This document shows positions 1 to 7,976 of a stretch of DNA of 64,000 bases, one piece after another. The position numbers and the translations under genes were made by a program. The notes under the pieces were generated by a model. That model saw only the letters and a list, made by a program, of their open reading frames with translations. It did no database searches and was not told the origin of the DNA. Every line of letters begins with the position of its first letter. Position 1 is the first letter of the stretch. Source of the stretch: Radicibacter daui (GTDB lineage Bacteria; Pseudomonadota; Alphaproteobacteria; Radicibacterales; Radicibacteraceae); NCBI GenBank assembly GCA_030657355.1, contig CP131056.1:3182501-3246500 (forward strand), read 5' to 3'.

Positions 1-1625
1 TCAATAGCCAGGAACAGCCGCTCGCGACCGGCGGCGATGCTCTGGCAAAAGAGAACTGAATCGAGGCCGGCCTCGAGGGCCGGCTGCACCGCGGCCAGCG
101 CCTTGCGGATTTGCTGGCCGGCAGCCAGCATCTGCTCGAGATTGTCCGACGTAACCTCAAGCCCGAGATCTGAGGCCTCGACCATGGCATGGATGTTGGA
201 GCCGCAGGACACCTGAACCGCCAGTGCCTTGCCCTTGACCGTCACCATCAGATCGCGGTGCGTCACGCTAACCGCCGGCAGGCAGACCTGGATGAGATCT
301 CCCTTGCCGCCCAGATCGACCTCGACGATGCCGCCCGGCATCTCTACGGAGAAACGCTGGCGTTCCTTGAGACGGCCCAGCGCTTCCAGCGCCTTGGCAT
401 ATCCCAGCACGGCATGGCCGCAAAAACGCGGATAGCCGTAGGAGGTAATGAAGAAGGCACCGAAGTCCGCCTTGTCCGACGGCACCGGCACCAGGCCGAA
501 GGACCCCACGTGACCACGCGGCTCCTGCAGGAGCATGGGGCGCAGATGGTCGTAGCGACGCTCGAACGCCTGGGCCTTTTCGGCAACGGTTTCGCCCTCA
601 ATTCCGCTCAGCGGCTCGATGAGGATGCGGGTGGGGTGCCCGGCCGTATGCGTCTCCAGCACACGGTAGGTCTCGGAGTTGCCCGGCAGTTCGACATTAA
701 GCCCCCCCTCCCCCAGTCCAGTACCATGGGAGACGCCCAGATCGAGCCGGCGGCCGCGTTTTTCAAAATGCATGGATCCCAGACGTTCAACGTCGGTGTT
801 CATCCACAGCACGACCACATTTCCGCCGGAGAGGTTGCGCCAGCGATGACCGATGCGGCTGTTGAAGTAGGCACTGTCGCCCGGGCGCAGGACGGCAGCT
901 TCGCGGCCGGAGAGTGTTATCTCCAGCTCGCCTTCCAGCACATAGATCAGCTCTTCGCCGTCATGGGCATAAAAGCCGTCGCTTTCCCGGCCGGCTTCGA
1001 TGGTCCACACCTCGGCATCCATCAGCCGCTCGGCAACGGTCAGCTGCTCGATGGTCACGCCGGGGCCGAACGTGCTGACGATGCGCCCTTCGCCCTTGCG
1101 CACGATGGGCATGTCCTGCCGGCTGGTACCACCCAGTATCTCGGACAGGGTCCGGTGGAAGACTTCGGCGATGGCGCTCATGCGCGCCGGCGACAGAAAG
1201 GCCGCACCACGCTCGAACATACTGAGGTGCGACACACCGATCTCGGTACGCTCCGACAGCTCGCGCAGCGACATGCCGGCTTCCTGGCGAAGATTGCGGA
1301 CAGTCTCGCCGATTTTCTCGAACTCGACCTTGCGGCGCTCCGGTTCGGGAACCGCCGCCGGGACATCGTCTGCAACCGGCACCTCATCGAGCGCCCGGCG
1401 AATACCGGAAAGGTTCATGCCCGACACCCGGCGCAGTTGCTCGATCTGCCGGATGCGATCCAGATCGCTGGCGGCAAAGGAGCGGTGGCCGCTGGGCGAC
1501 TTGTAGGGCTCGATCAGGCCGAAACTTTCCCACGAACGCAGGGTCGATACCGAAACCCCGGTCACCTTGGCGGCATGACCGATGGAATAAGGCTTCCTGC
1601 TGTTCGTTTGATCGCTCAAGGTCAC
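1..1625 (-). CDS. MerR/XRE/cupin regulator fused to a proline racemase-family domain (partial, runs off left edge)
   Basis: An unbroken minus-strand frame of about 540 codons leaves the window at base 1. Residues about 12-75 form a MerR-type helix-turn-helix (SIGHAAKVTGVSVSTLRSW). Residues 103-165 form an XRE helix-turn-helix (NLRQEAGMSLRELSERT). Residues 205-275 form a cupin (GEELIYVLEGELEITL). From about residue 315 the protein matches proline racemase/4-hydroxyproline epimerase: THTAGHPTRI, then EPRGH, then FCGHAVLGY. In that family the Cys of CGH is one of two catalytic thiols; the second would lie beyond the edge. No ATG precedes the HTH; GTG at 1625 or TTG at 1619 is the start. A sigma70-like promoter and two direct repeats lie just upstream. 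Inference: a regulator sensing, or an enzyme acting on, a proline-like amino acid. Single-domain racemases are about 310-340 aa, so most of that domain is present here. Confidence 0.85.
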   Translation of the reverse strand, partial: MTLSDQTNSRKPYSIGHAAKVTGVSVSTLRSWESFGLIEPYKSPSGHRSFAASDLDRIRQIEQLRRVSGMNLSGIRRALDEVPVADDVPAAVPEPERRKVEFEKIGETVRNLRQEAGMSLRELSERTEIGVSHLSMFERGAAFLSPARMSAIAEVFHRTLSEILGGTSRQDMPIVRKGEGRIVSTFGPGVTIEQLTVAERLMDAEVWTIEAGRESDGFYAHDGEELIYVLEGELEITLSGREAAVLRPGDSAYFNSRIGHRWRNLSGGNVVVLWMNTDVERLGSMHFEKRGRRLDLGVSHGTGLGEGGLNVELPGNSETYRVLETHTAGHPTRILIEPLSGIEGETVAEKAQAFERRYDHLRPMLLQEPRGHVGSFGLVPVPSDKADFGAFFITSYGYPRFCGHAVLGYAKALEALGRLKERQRFSVEMPGGIVEVDLGGKGDLIQVCLPAVSVTHRDLMVTVKGKALAVQVSCGSNIHAMVEASDLGLEVTSDNLEQMLAAGQQIRKALAAVQPALEAGLDSVLFCQSIAAGRERLFLAI

Positions 1626-1636
1626 CGTCCGAATGA

Positions 1637-1682
1637 ATGTAGGTTTTTTGAACTCTATTGATCGTATGTAGATATTTTGAAC
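1637..1682 (-). repeat. Pair of 17-bp direct repeats overlapping the promoter (likely operator)
   Basis: On the minus strand GTTCAAAATATCTACAT (1682-1666) recurs as GTTCAAAAAACCTACAT (1653-1637). The two match at 15 of 17 bases and start 29 bp apart. The first copy fills the spacer between the promoter hexamers; the second covers the start-site region. This placement suits autoregulation by the adjacent MerR/XRE regulator. Confidence 0.6.
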
Positions 1683-1689
1683 GAGTCAA
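1661..1689 (-). promoter_or_regulatory. Sigma70-like promoter of the regulator-racemase gene
   Basis: On the minus strand TTGACT (1689-1684) is followed after 17 nt by TACGAT (1666-1661), 36 nt upstream of the GTG start at 1625. Spacing and both hexamers fit a housekeeping promoter. It is inferred from sequence only. Confidence 0.55.
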
Positions 1690-1967
1690 TCGTCACAAAG
1701 CCGTCAGATAAGTCTCTGAACTCACTGCCGGAGCCGGTGCGGGTAGCAAAAATACCGGCAATGTCACACGCCGAAATTCGCCAAACGACACGACCGGGAA
1801 ATGAGACCCGAGCAAGCTCTGGAATTGAGGGTTTTTGCGGATTTCATGCGAACCGCGACACGCGGGAAGGAAGACCCTCACGCTGGACCTGCACACTCTT
1901 TTTTCCGGAGTCGGCACAGCTTTCTGCCGCGGGTACCGCAAAGCCGCGTCTGGGAAATTCCCGGAAG
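1690..1967. other. Intergenic stretch without a supported gene
   Basis: Between the regulator promoter and the stop of the sulfotransferase-like gene, reading frames exist on both strands but are short and composition-driven. None has a ribosome site or recognisable motif. No other signal was seen. Confidence 0.5.
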
Positions 1968-2705
1968 CTAGACGGGAACTGGGATAGCCGTACCGGCTGC
2001 TTCCTTTGCGTCCCGGTAGACGGCCTCGATATCCTCCGCCGTCACCGGTCGCAAACGCCCCCTCGGAGATTTCGGCACTTCATCAAAGACGCCGGTAAAG
2101 CCGCGTTCGTCGAACGCCACGCCAACGTTTCGCAACACTGAAAGAAGGCGCCGGGGTTCTTCGACAAGTTCTTCGAGGTCAACGATCTGAACCTGCTCCG
2201 GCTCCCGATCAGCAAGCAACTGCCAGAAATGGTTATAGGCCCGGTAATCGGCGAGCAAGGCAGGCGCCTCGGCCAGCCCGGCCTTCTTGTTCGCAAACCA
2301 GCCGCAGCGCAGACCCCAGTTGAGTATGGAAGCGAGCCAGGCGGCTTCCTGCTTGCGGATGACCAGATGCCGGGTACCGGCTGGATATCCCGCCGCTGCA
2401 TTTAGTCCCGCAACACAATCCACTCCCAGTTCATTGTTGTACTGATGACGAATGAAACCGGGGATGGTTTCCTTTTCGCGCTGCCAGCGAAAATGCTTGT
2501 GGCGCGGCACCGTACCTGCCGGCTCGGCCGCGTTGATGACGGGGACACGCAAGGAGAGGAGACATTGCAGGAGATAGTTGGTGCCGCTTCGCTGAATGCC
2601 ATGATGCGCAACCAGCACATGTCCCGCGGCGACGCACCGCAAAAGCCGGAACCGGTGAACCGGCCGGCGCGATATCAGGAGAAGCCTGCGAAACAACCTT
2701 CTCAT
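1968..2705 (-). CDS. Sulfotransferase-like P-loop protein
   Basis: This 245-aa protein has an N-terminal HHGIQRSGTNYLLQCLL segment, the shape of the PAPS 5'-phosphosulfate-binding loop of sulfotransferases (RSGT). HKHFRW and a Rossmann-like alternation follow. The N-terminus is short, basic and hydrophobic without a clear cleavage site. The family transfers sulfate from PAPS to carbohydrates or small molecules, but many members with this loop have unknown substrates. A terminator separates it from the upstream permease gene, so it probably has its own promoter at about 2710-2760. No PAPS synthesis or polysaccharide genes lie next to it. ATG at 2705 has only a distant GGGGAG upstream. Confidence 0.65.
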   Translation of the reverse strand: MRRLFRRLLLISRRPVHRFRLLRCVAAGHVLVAHHGIQRSGTNYLLQCLLSLRVPVINAAEPAGTVPRHKHFRWQREKETIPGFIRHQYNNELGVDCVAGLNAAAGYPAGTRHLVIRKQEAAWLASILNWGLRCGWFANKKAGLAEAPALLADYRAYNHFWQLLADREPEQVQIVDLEELVEEPRRLLSVLRNVGVAFDERGFTGVFDEVPKSPRGRLRPVTAEDIEAVYRDAKEAAGTAIPVPV

Positions 2706-2764
2706 GCCGGAAAAACGCTCTCCCCGATAAGCGCCGATGCGTTCCGACGCTTGCCTTTAACGGC

Positions 2765-2793
2765 AAAACCCCGCGCCGACTGTCGGCGCGAGG
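2765..2793 (-). terminator. Intrinsic terminator after the permease gene
   Basis: On the minus strand CGCGCCGAC and GTCGGCGCG form a 9-bp perfect stem followed by GGGGTTTTG. It lies about 90 nt downstream of the permease stop. Confidence 0.7.
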
Positions 2794-2879
2794 CCTTACC
2801 GGGGACAACCATACCATGGCATGCCCCTCTTCCCTATTCCTTCAACGGCTGTGAAAACGGGTGCGGGGAGCAGAAACCA

Positions 2880-4010
2880 TCAGCCTCTCCCCCCGGAATG
2901 CCGCGGCGTCCCCTGGCGTCCGCCAAAATTTAACCATGCGAGCATCCCTGCCACGACCAGAAAGCCGATATTCAGAAATAGCGTGTGGTCGACGGCAAAG
3001 CGCACCATCTCGCCCACCTGCGGCCTTTCGGTCGGGATCTGGCCGAAGGCGGCGAAGAGGTAGTGCACGGTAATGCCGGCAGCGACCATGGCGATATAGA
3101 GCAGGCCCGAGACCAGCAGCGCATAACGCCAGCCATAATATTTGGCATGCACCCACACCACGGTGGCGGCAACAAGATCGGCACCCAGAAAGGCCATCAC
3201 GCCGCCGAAGGAAGCTCCCTTCGACCACAGCATGGCCGCCAGCGGCACATTGCCCATGGAGCCGATGAAGGTGAAGAAGGCAACCACCGGCGCAACAGCC
3301 GCATTCTCAAGCACTGCAAGGAAGCCAGGCTCCTCGCCGCCGCCCTGCCCTGCTCCGATGAAGAGTGCATTCCATACTTCCTGCGGGACGAACACGGTGA
3401 TGAAACCGGCAACGGCAAAGCCGAAGAGGATTTCCTTCCACACCATGCCCCATTCCATGAAGAAGGCGGCAGCGATGTGCTGCCAGCCGGCCCGTGAGGC
3501 CAGCGTATCGCGCCAGTTACCGCTGCCCGTCCCATGATGATGGCCCTCGCCCTGCTCTGAAGCCTCGGCCTTCTTGCGCGCTCCTTCGGCGAGCCCCTTG
3601 GGCAGCGCCACTGCGGCCAATGCCCAGGCGTAAAGGATCATGAAAGCGCCGAGCGCAAAGTTGCCGAGGGTGAAGCGCCACCCCACCAGAAGCCACAGCA
3701 CGATGCCGAGTTCGATGACAAGGTTGGTAGAAGCAATCAGGAAAGCGAGTGCGTTTACCGGATGAGCGCCCTTGACGAAAATGCTGCGCGAGGCCGCCAG
3801 CGCGGCAAAGGAGCAAGAAGACGAAACAAAGCCGAAGAAGCCGGCAAGCCCCACCTCTTTTGCCCCGGGTTTGCCGAGCACCCGCGCCATCTGTGCGCGG
3901 GTGACCAGCACCTGGATAGAAGCCGAAATCACGTAACCGAAAATGAGCCCCCAGAGCGCCTGCCACAACATGCCCGCTCCGGTCAGAAAGGCTTCTGCCA
4001 CCTGCTGCAT
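2880..4010 (-). CDS. UPF0718/DUF318-family permease (ArsP_1-type membrane protein)
   Basis: This 376-aa polytopic membrane protein has about eight hydrophobic segments in two halves. The halves are joined by a hydrophilic linker (residues about 145-165) rich in Lys, Glu and His (GEGHHHGTGSGN). Conserved pieces include SSSCSFAALAASRSIF and NALAFLIASTNLVIELG in the first half, and FTFIGSMGNVPLAAMLWSKG in the second. These are typical of PF03773 permeases, some of which export trivalent organoarsenicals; this branch has no established substrate. The cysteine in SSSCS is a candidate ligand. No arsenic genes are adjacent. The gene is bounded by terminators on both sides and appears monocistronic. 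Confidence 0.8.
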   Translation of the reverse strand: MQQVAEAFLTGAGMLWQALWGLIFGYVISASIQVLVTRAQMARVLGKPGAKEVGLAGFFGFVSSSCSFAALAASRSIFVKGAHPVNALAFLIASTNLVIELGIVLWLLVGWRFTLGNFALGAFMILYAWALAAVALPKGLAEGARKKAEASEQGEGHHHGTGSGNWRDTLASRAGWQHIAAAFFMEWGMVWKEILFGFAVAGFITVFVPQEVWNALFIGAGQGGGEEPGFLAVLENAAVAPVVAFFTFIGSMGNVPLAAMLWSKGASFGGVMAFLGADLVAATVVWVHAKYYGWRYALLVSGLLYIAMVAAGITVHYLFAAFGQIPTERPQVGEMVRFAVDHTLFLNIGFLVVAGMLAWLNFGGRQGTPRHSGGRG

Positions 4011-4037
4011 GATGTGCCTGCCTTTGCCGTTGCTGGA

Positions 4038-4073
4038 AAAGAAAAAGGCCGCCTCAAAGCCGGCAGCCCCTCT
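4038..4073 (-). terminator. Intrinsic terminator after the alpha/beta hydrolase gene
   Basis: On the minus strand GGCTGCC pairs with GGCGGCC (one G-U pair), followed by TTTTTCTTTT, about 45 nt after the hydrolase stop. Confidence 0.6.
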
Positions 4074-4115
4074 TCAGTCAACGATGGTCGGTCCCGAGGG
4101 TTCCGACTGCCGGCG

Positions 4116-5039
4116 TCAGCCGCCCAGAAAGGCCAACACGCTCGCAGTCAGACGCTGCGGCTGGTCGAGCATGATGAAATGCAGGCTGTCGTCGATGCGC
4201 TCGAAACGGACCTGAGGCAGGCCGGCATAGACATGGGAGATGACCTGATCCATCGCCGCTCCCGGAAAACCGTAACTGGCATCCCAGGCATAGACCACGG
4301 TTACCGGCACAGTGATCTGCCCCAGTTCGGGCCGCAGATCGGTGGTCATCAGCTCATAAGTCGCATTGGCGACCGTGTTGCGGTCAGAGCGTAGCGCCGC
4401 GGCGATAACCGCCGGGCGCGCGGCCGTCTGCTTGATCATGCCGGCCAGGGTTGTGGCCTGCGTTTCGGTACGCTGTTCCTCTGACGCCGCCAGCATGGCG
4501 GTGCGGAAAGCCTCGGCCCGGGGCTTCATGTTCTCGACTGTTGCCGACGGGTCGATGCGCAGGCCGAAGAAGGGCAGGGAATCGACAACCATAACCCTGC
4601 TGGCGCTGCCGGGATGACGTGCAGCCAGCATCAGGGCCATCGCCCCGCCCAGCGAGTGGCCGATAACAGCCGGCGCCTTCAGCCCCTCATGCGCGATCCA
4701 GTCGGCAAGGGCGTCGGCGGCGGGCGCGGCCACCGGCCCGCTGGCATTGGCGCCTGCCGGCTCACCGGCAAAACCAGCCACTTGCACCAGATGCACCCGG
4801 TGAGTCTGCTGCAGGCTGGCCGCCAGCTCTCTCCACACTTCGCGCGAGGAGGCGAGCCCCGGGATCAGAATGACCTCGCAGCCGCTACCGATGGTCTCGA
4901 CGGAAAAACGCCCGGCCATGCCAGCCCCTTCACTTATAGTGCCCGCCGGTGCGGAAAGTTTCTGCGCGGTGGCGGACAGCATGGGAACCACCCCCAAAAA
5001 GCCGGCAAGCAGAATGGCCCTGGCAATCATCCCCGGCAT
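4116..5039 (-). CDS. Exported alpha/beta hydrolase
   Basis: The product is about 307 aa from the ATG at 5039, which has AGGGAAG in front and begins a signal peptide (MIARAILLAGFLGVVPMLS, cleavage near TAQK). The alpha/beta-hydrolase core includes the oxyanion region LIPGLASSREVW, nucleophile elbow GHSLGG, an acid near AWDASYGF, and a C-terminal His in DSLHFIMLDQP. The chain keeps a complete Ser-His-Asp set, so it should be an active periplasmic esterase, lipase or peptidase-type enzyme of unknown substrate. The upstream lipoprotein gene runs the same way but a strong terminator separates them. Confidence 0.8.
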   Translation of the reverse strand: MPGMIARAILLAGFLGVVPMLSATAQKLSAPAGTISEGAGMAGRFSVETIGSGCEVILIPGLASSREVWRELAASLQQTHRVHLVQVAGFAGEPAGANASGPVAAPAADALADWIAHEGLKAPAVIGHSLGGAMALMLAARHPGSASRVMVVDSLPFFGLRIDPSATVENMKPRAEAFRTAMLAASEEQRTETQATTLAGMIKQTAARPAVIAAALRSDRNTVANATYELMTTDLRPELGQITVPVTVVYAWDASYGFPGAAMDQVISHVYAGLPQVRFERIDDSLHFIMLDQPQRLTASVLAFLGG

Positions 5040-5071
5040 CGGGCTTCCCTGGCTTCGGCACGTCTGACACA

Positions 5072-5131
5072 AAACGGCCCCCCGCAGCGCCCCGGACCGG
5101 ATTACCGGCAGGTCGCTACGGGGGGCCGCAA
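5072..5131 (-). terminator. Strong intrinsic terminator after the lipoprotein gene
   Basis: On the minus strand GCGGCCCCCCGTAGCG pairs with CGCTGCGGGGGGCCG around a GC-rich loop and is followed by TTTTGT. Confidence 0.75.
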
Positions 5132-5151
5132 GGATCTCGAAAAGGTAAGGC

Positions 5152-5739
5152 TCAGAACAGGAACGGCCGCAGCCTTGCGCGGATCGTCGCCTCGGTCTCG
5201 GCGTCGAAATCCAGCATCATTTCCTGCACCAGCTTGTACCAGCTGTCGCGCAGGCCGGAGACGGAGATGTCCTCCGGCACGGTGATGGTACGCGACGCCT
5301 TGGTCACGACGAAACCGTCGGAATTGCGGCCCGGCGAATAGACCTCGAGGCGCACCTCGATCTGGCCGTCATACTTCTCCGACTGGTCCTTGGTGAAGAA
5401 ACCCTGGATGCCCTGGGTGGTCTTCAGATGGCTCTCCACCACACTGGCGTTCTTGATGATGAAGCGCGCCTCGCCGGCGGTGCCCTGTGCCGACAGGCGG
5501 TCGGTCGCCCACTGCTCCAGCGCCTGCTCGGGCGAAACCGGCATCTCGCTTTCAACGTGCGGCAGGCCTGCTGGCGGGTGGAAATCATTGACGATGGTTA
5601 CCTGCGCCACATCCAGCTCAATCGCCGGTTTGTGCGCAAAGCTGATCGGATCGTAGCGCTTGGACGGCACGGGCTGGGCGCACGCGGCCAGCAGGCTGGC
5701 GGCAGCAAAGGTAACGGCAAGGGCGCGAAGGACGGACAA
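5152..5739 (-). CDS. Outer-membrane-type lipoprotein of unknown function
   Basis: Start chosen at TTG (5739), because AGGAG sits seven bases upstream and the chain then begins directly with a lipoprotein signal (LSVLRALAVTFAAASLLAAC, lipobox LLAAC). The mature part has about 175 residues with mixed alpha/beta character and no family I can name with confidence. DGQIEVRLEVYSPG and VQEMMLDFDAETEATIRARL recall small proteobacterial lipoproteins that assemble in the envelope. It is followed by a terminator and has its own upstream region, so it is probably transcribed alone. Confidence 0.75.
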   Translation of the reverse strand: MSVLRALAVTFAAASLLAACAQPVPSKRYDPISFAHKPAIELDVAQVTIVNDFHPPAGLPHVESEMPVSPEQALEQWATDRLSAQGTAGEARFIIKNASVVESHLKTTQGIQGFFTKDQSEKYDGQIEVRLEVYSPGRNSDGFVVTKASRTITVPEDISVSGLRDSWYKLVQEMMLDFDAETEATIRARLRPFLF

Positions 5740-5884
5740 CAGAAACTCCTCAGGGAGAGCGCGTTTTTTGGCCAGATCGATTGTCTTTGGGGGCACCGGC
5801 GATCCTCTCCGGATGCCAGGTGCCGAGTGTGCCTGCGCCCCCTTCTCTTGTAAACGGCCCGCCCGGGATTTTGTTCAGGCCTCA

Positions 5885-5921
5885 CAGCAAAAGGCCCCGC
5901 CGACCGGTGGGTCGCGGGGCC
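5885..5921 (-). terminator. Intrinsic terminator after hslO
   Basis: On the minus strand GGCCCCGC and GCGGGGCC form an 8-bp stem with an extended inner helix, followed by TTTTGCTG. Confidence 0.7.
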
Positions 5922-5948
5922 TTGCAGGGTGTCATGGGGCAGGCAGGA

Positions 5949-6890
5949 TCATCCCGCTGTGGCGGTGTGCTGGCGGCTTTCCATCAGCTCGGCAATCTGG
6001 GCGTCGTCAAAACGATAGTTCTCGTTGCAGAACTCACAGGTCACCGTCACCGACCCATCCACCTTGAGGTGGTCGATATCCTCCTCCGGCAGGGCAATCA
6101 GTACACTCTCCACCTTCTCGCGGCTGCACCGGCAGCCGCGCTGCATCGGCTGCCAGCCCGTCGCCTCCACATCCTGCTCATGGAACAGGTTGTAGAGCAG
6201 GCGCAGCGGCTCGATGCCGGTGCCGGAAAGCTCGCCCGGGGTCACGGTGGCGAGCAGCACCATCGAGTGGCGCCAGCTATCCTCCAGATCGCTCGGGCGA
6301 TGCTTGCCATACTCGCTCTCGTCCGGCAGCCGCTGCAGCAGGATGGCGCCCGACTGCCAGCCGGTCTCGGTCTTCTCTACCGCAAGCTTCAGGCCCACTT
6401 CCATCTGCTCGGACTGACGGAAATAGTGCTTGATGCCGTCTTCGAGGGAGTTTCCCTCCAGCTCGACGATGCCCTGGTAGCGCTGGTCCTCGCCGCCCTG
6501 ATCGACGGTAAAGGCCAGATAGCCTTTGCCGAGCAGCGCCTTGAAAGACGGGTTCTTGCCCAGGGTGCCAAGCCGCTCGGCATCATACTGGGCATAACCG
6601 CGCACGGTGCCGTCGGTCAGAATGTCCGCCACCACAAGGCCGACCGGGCCCTTGCCCTTGGCCTGCAGGGTGAAGATGCCCTCGAACTTCAGCATCGCGC
6701 TCAGCGCCGCGCACAGGGTCACAGCCTCCGCCACCACCCGCGCCACCGGCAGCGGATAGTCATGGCGGGAGACGATCTCGTCCACCAGCGCACCCAGCCG
6801 CACGAAACGGCCGCGCGTGGTCGCCTTGTCGAGGGTGAAGGAGGCAATGACGTCCTGCACCGGGAGGTTGGTGAAATCTGTGCTGGTCAT
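5949..6890 (-). CDS. hslO: Hsp33 redox-regulated chaperone
   Basis: This 313-aa protein starts at ATG 6890 (MTSTDFTNLPVQD), with GTGGGG eight bases upstream. Hsp33 holds unfolding proteins in the cytosol under combined oxidative and heat stress. The N-terminal domain (about 1-200) has family features such as GYAQYDAERLG and YLAFTVDQGGEDQRYQGIVEL. The C-terminal zinc-binding redox switch is intact: C-x-C in RGCRCSREKV and C-x2-C in TCEFCNENYRF. A hairpin lies immediately upstream. The gene follows argF on the same strand, about 160 bp away. Confidence 0.95.
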   Translation of the reverse strand: MTSTDFTNLPVQDVIASFTLDKATTRGRFVRLGALVDEIVSRHDYPLPVARVVAEAVTLCAALSAMLKFEGIFTLQAKGKGPVGLVVADILTDGTVRGYAQYDAERLGTLGKNPSFKALLGKGYLAFTVDQGGEDQRYQGIVELEGNSLEDGIKHYFRQSEQMEVGLKLAVEKTETGWQSGAILLQRLPDESEYGKHRPSDLEDSWRHSMVLLATVTPGELSGTGIEPLRLLYNLFHEQDVEATGWQPMQRGCRCSREKVESVLIALPEEDIDHLKVDGSVTVTCEFCNENYRFDDAQIAELMESRQHTATAG

Positions 6891-6908
6891 ATCGGATACC
6901 CCACAAGA

Positions 6909-6944
6909 AAAATTCGACCAGATGCACCCATCCGGTCGAATTTT
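6909..6944 (-). terminator. Terminator-like hairpin between argF and hslO
   Basis: On the minus strand AAAATTCGACC pairs perfectly with GGTCGAATTTT across a 14-nt loop and continues into TTTTTC. It may end the argD-argF transcript. It is only 18 nt before the hslO ATG, so it could also act as an hslO leader structure. Confidence 0.6.
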
Positions 6945-7052
6945 CTCGTTCACTGCGACTGGTCAAGTCTTGCGGTTAAGTCCGTGCGGCCGGGCCTTGA
7001 CGTCCGGCCGCCGGATCGTTGTTACCCCATATAGGGATTACCGCCGCAAATT

Positions 7053-7976
7053 TCACGCCCCCATGCACAGGGCCAGAATTGCCTTTTGTGCATGGAGCCG
7101 GTTTTCCGCTTCGTCGAACACTACGGAGCGCGGCCCGTCGATGACGGCAGCGCTCACCTCCTCCCCGCGATGGGCGGGCAGGCAATGCATGAAGATGGCG
7201 TTGGGCTTGGCACGGGCCATCAACCGCTCATCCACCTGATAGGGGCGCAGCAGGTTGTGGCGCGACGGCTGATCCTTCTGTCCCATGGAGACGAAGCAGT
7301 CGGTCACCACCACATCGGCGCCTTCAACGGCGGCATGCGGGGCTTCGCCCTGCCAGATATGGCCACCTTCCGTGCGGGCCCATTCCAGGTCGCGGTCGGT
7401 CAGCTGCAGCGGCGTCGGCGCCGCCACGCGCAGCTCGAAGCCGAAGCGCGCCGCCGCATGCATCCAGGAGCGGCACACATTGTTGGCATCGCCCACCCAG
7501 GCCACCACCTTCTTCTCGATGGCACCGCGATGTTCCTCCACCGTCATGATGTCGGCCATGATCTGGCAGGGATGCGACTGGTCGGTGAGGCCATTGATGA
7601 CGGGCACCGAGCCATGTTTGGCGAACTCGAACAGCACTTCCTCGTCGAAAGTGCGGATCATGACGGCGTCGACGTAACGCGAAAGCACACGCGCCGTGTC
7701 GGCCACCGTCTCGCCGCGGCCGAGCTGCATCATGTCGGCCGTCACGTTGATGGCATGGCCGCCCAGCTGCACCATGCCTACCTCGAAGGAAAAGCGGGTG
7801 CGGGTGGAGGGCTTCTCGAAGATCATCGCCAGCACCTTGCCGGCAAGCGGGGCGCCCGCCTGACCGGATTTGGTGGCGGCCTTCATCTCATGCGCCCGGT
7901 CGAGCAGCGCACGCAGCTCGTCGCGGGTGAAGCGGTCGATGTCGAGGAAATGACGGGTCTTGGCGAGCATGGTCAT
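7053..7976 (-). CDS. argF: Ornithine carbamoyltransferase
   Basis: This 307-aa cytosolic enzyme makes citrulline from ornithine and carbamoyl phosphate in arginine synthesis. The carbamoyl-phosphate loop is [24 protein letters not shown], the ornithine-side DCFVSMGQ and the [11 protein letters not shown] motif all match ArgF. Length is normal for the family. The start overlaps the argD stop by four bases, so argD and argF are translationally coupled. It comes second in the argD-argF operon. Confidence 0.97.
   Translation of the reverse strand: MTMLAKTRHFLDIDRFTRDELRALLDRAHEMKAATKSGQAGAPLAGKVLAMIFEKPSTRTRFSFEVGMVQLGGHAINVTADMMQLGRGETVADTARVLSRYVDAVMIRTFDEEVLFEFAKHGSVPVINGLTDQSHPCQIMADIMTVEEHRGAIEKKVVAWVGDANNVCRSWMHAAARFGFELRVAAPTPLQLTDRDLEWARTEGGHIWQGEAPHAAVEGADVVVTDCFVSMGQKDQPSRHNLLRPYQVDERLMARAKPNAIFMHCLPAHRGEEVSAAVIDGPRSVVFDEAENRLHAQKAILALCMGA

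Noticed and set aside
189-1661. 490-aa plus-strand reading frame opposite the regulator-racemase gene
   Set aside because: It is the antisense of a clearly recognisable multidomain protein and shows no family features.
1693-1941. 82-aa minus-strand frame upstream of the regulator gene
   Set aside because: No ribosome site, family or context; low-complexity ending.
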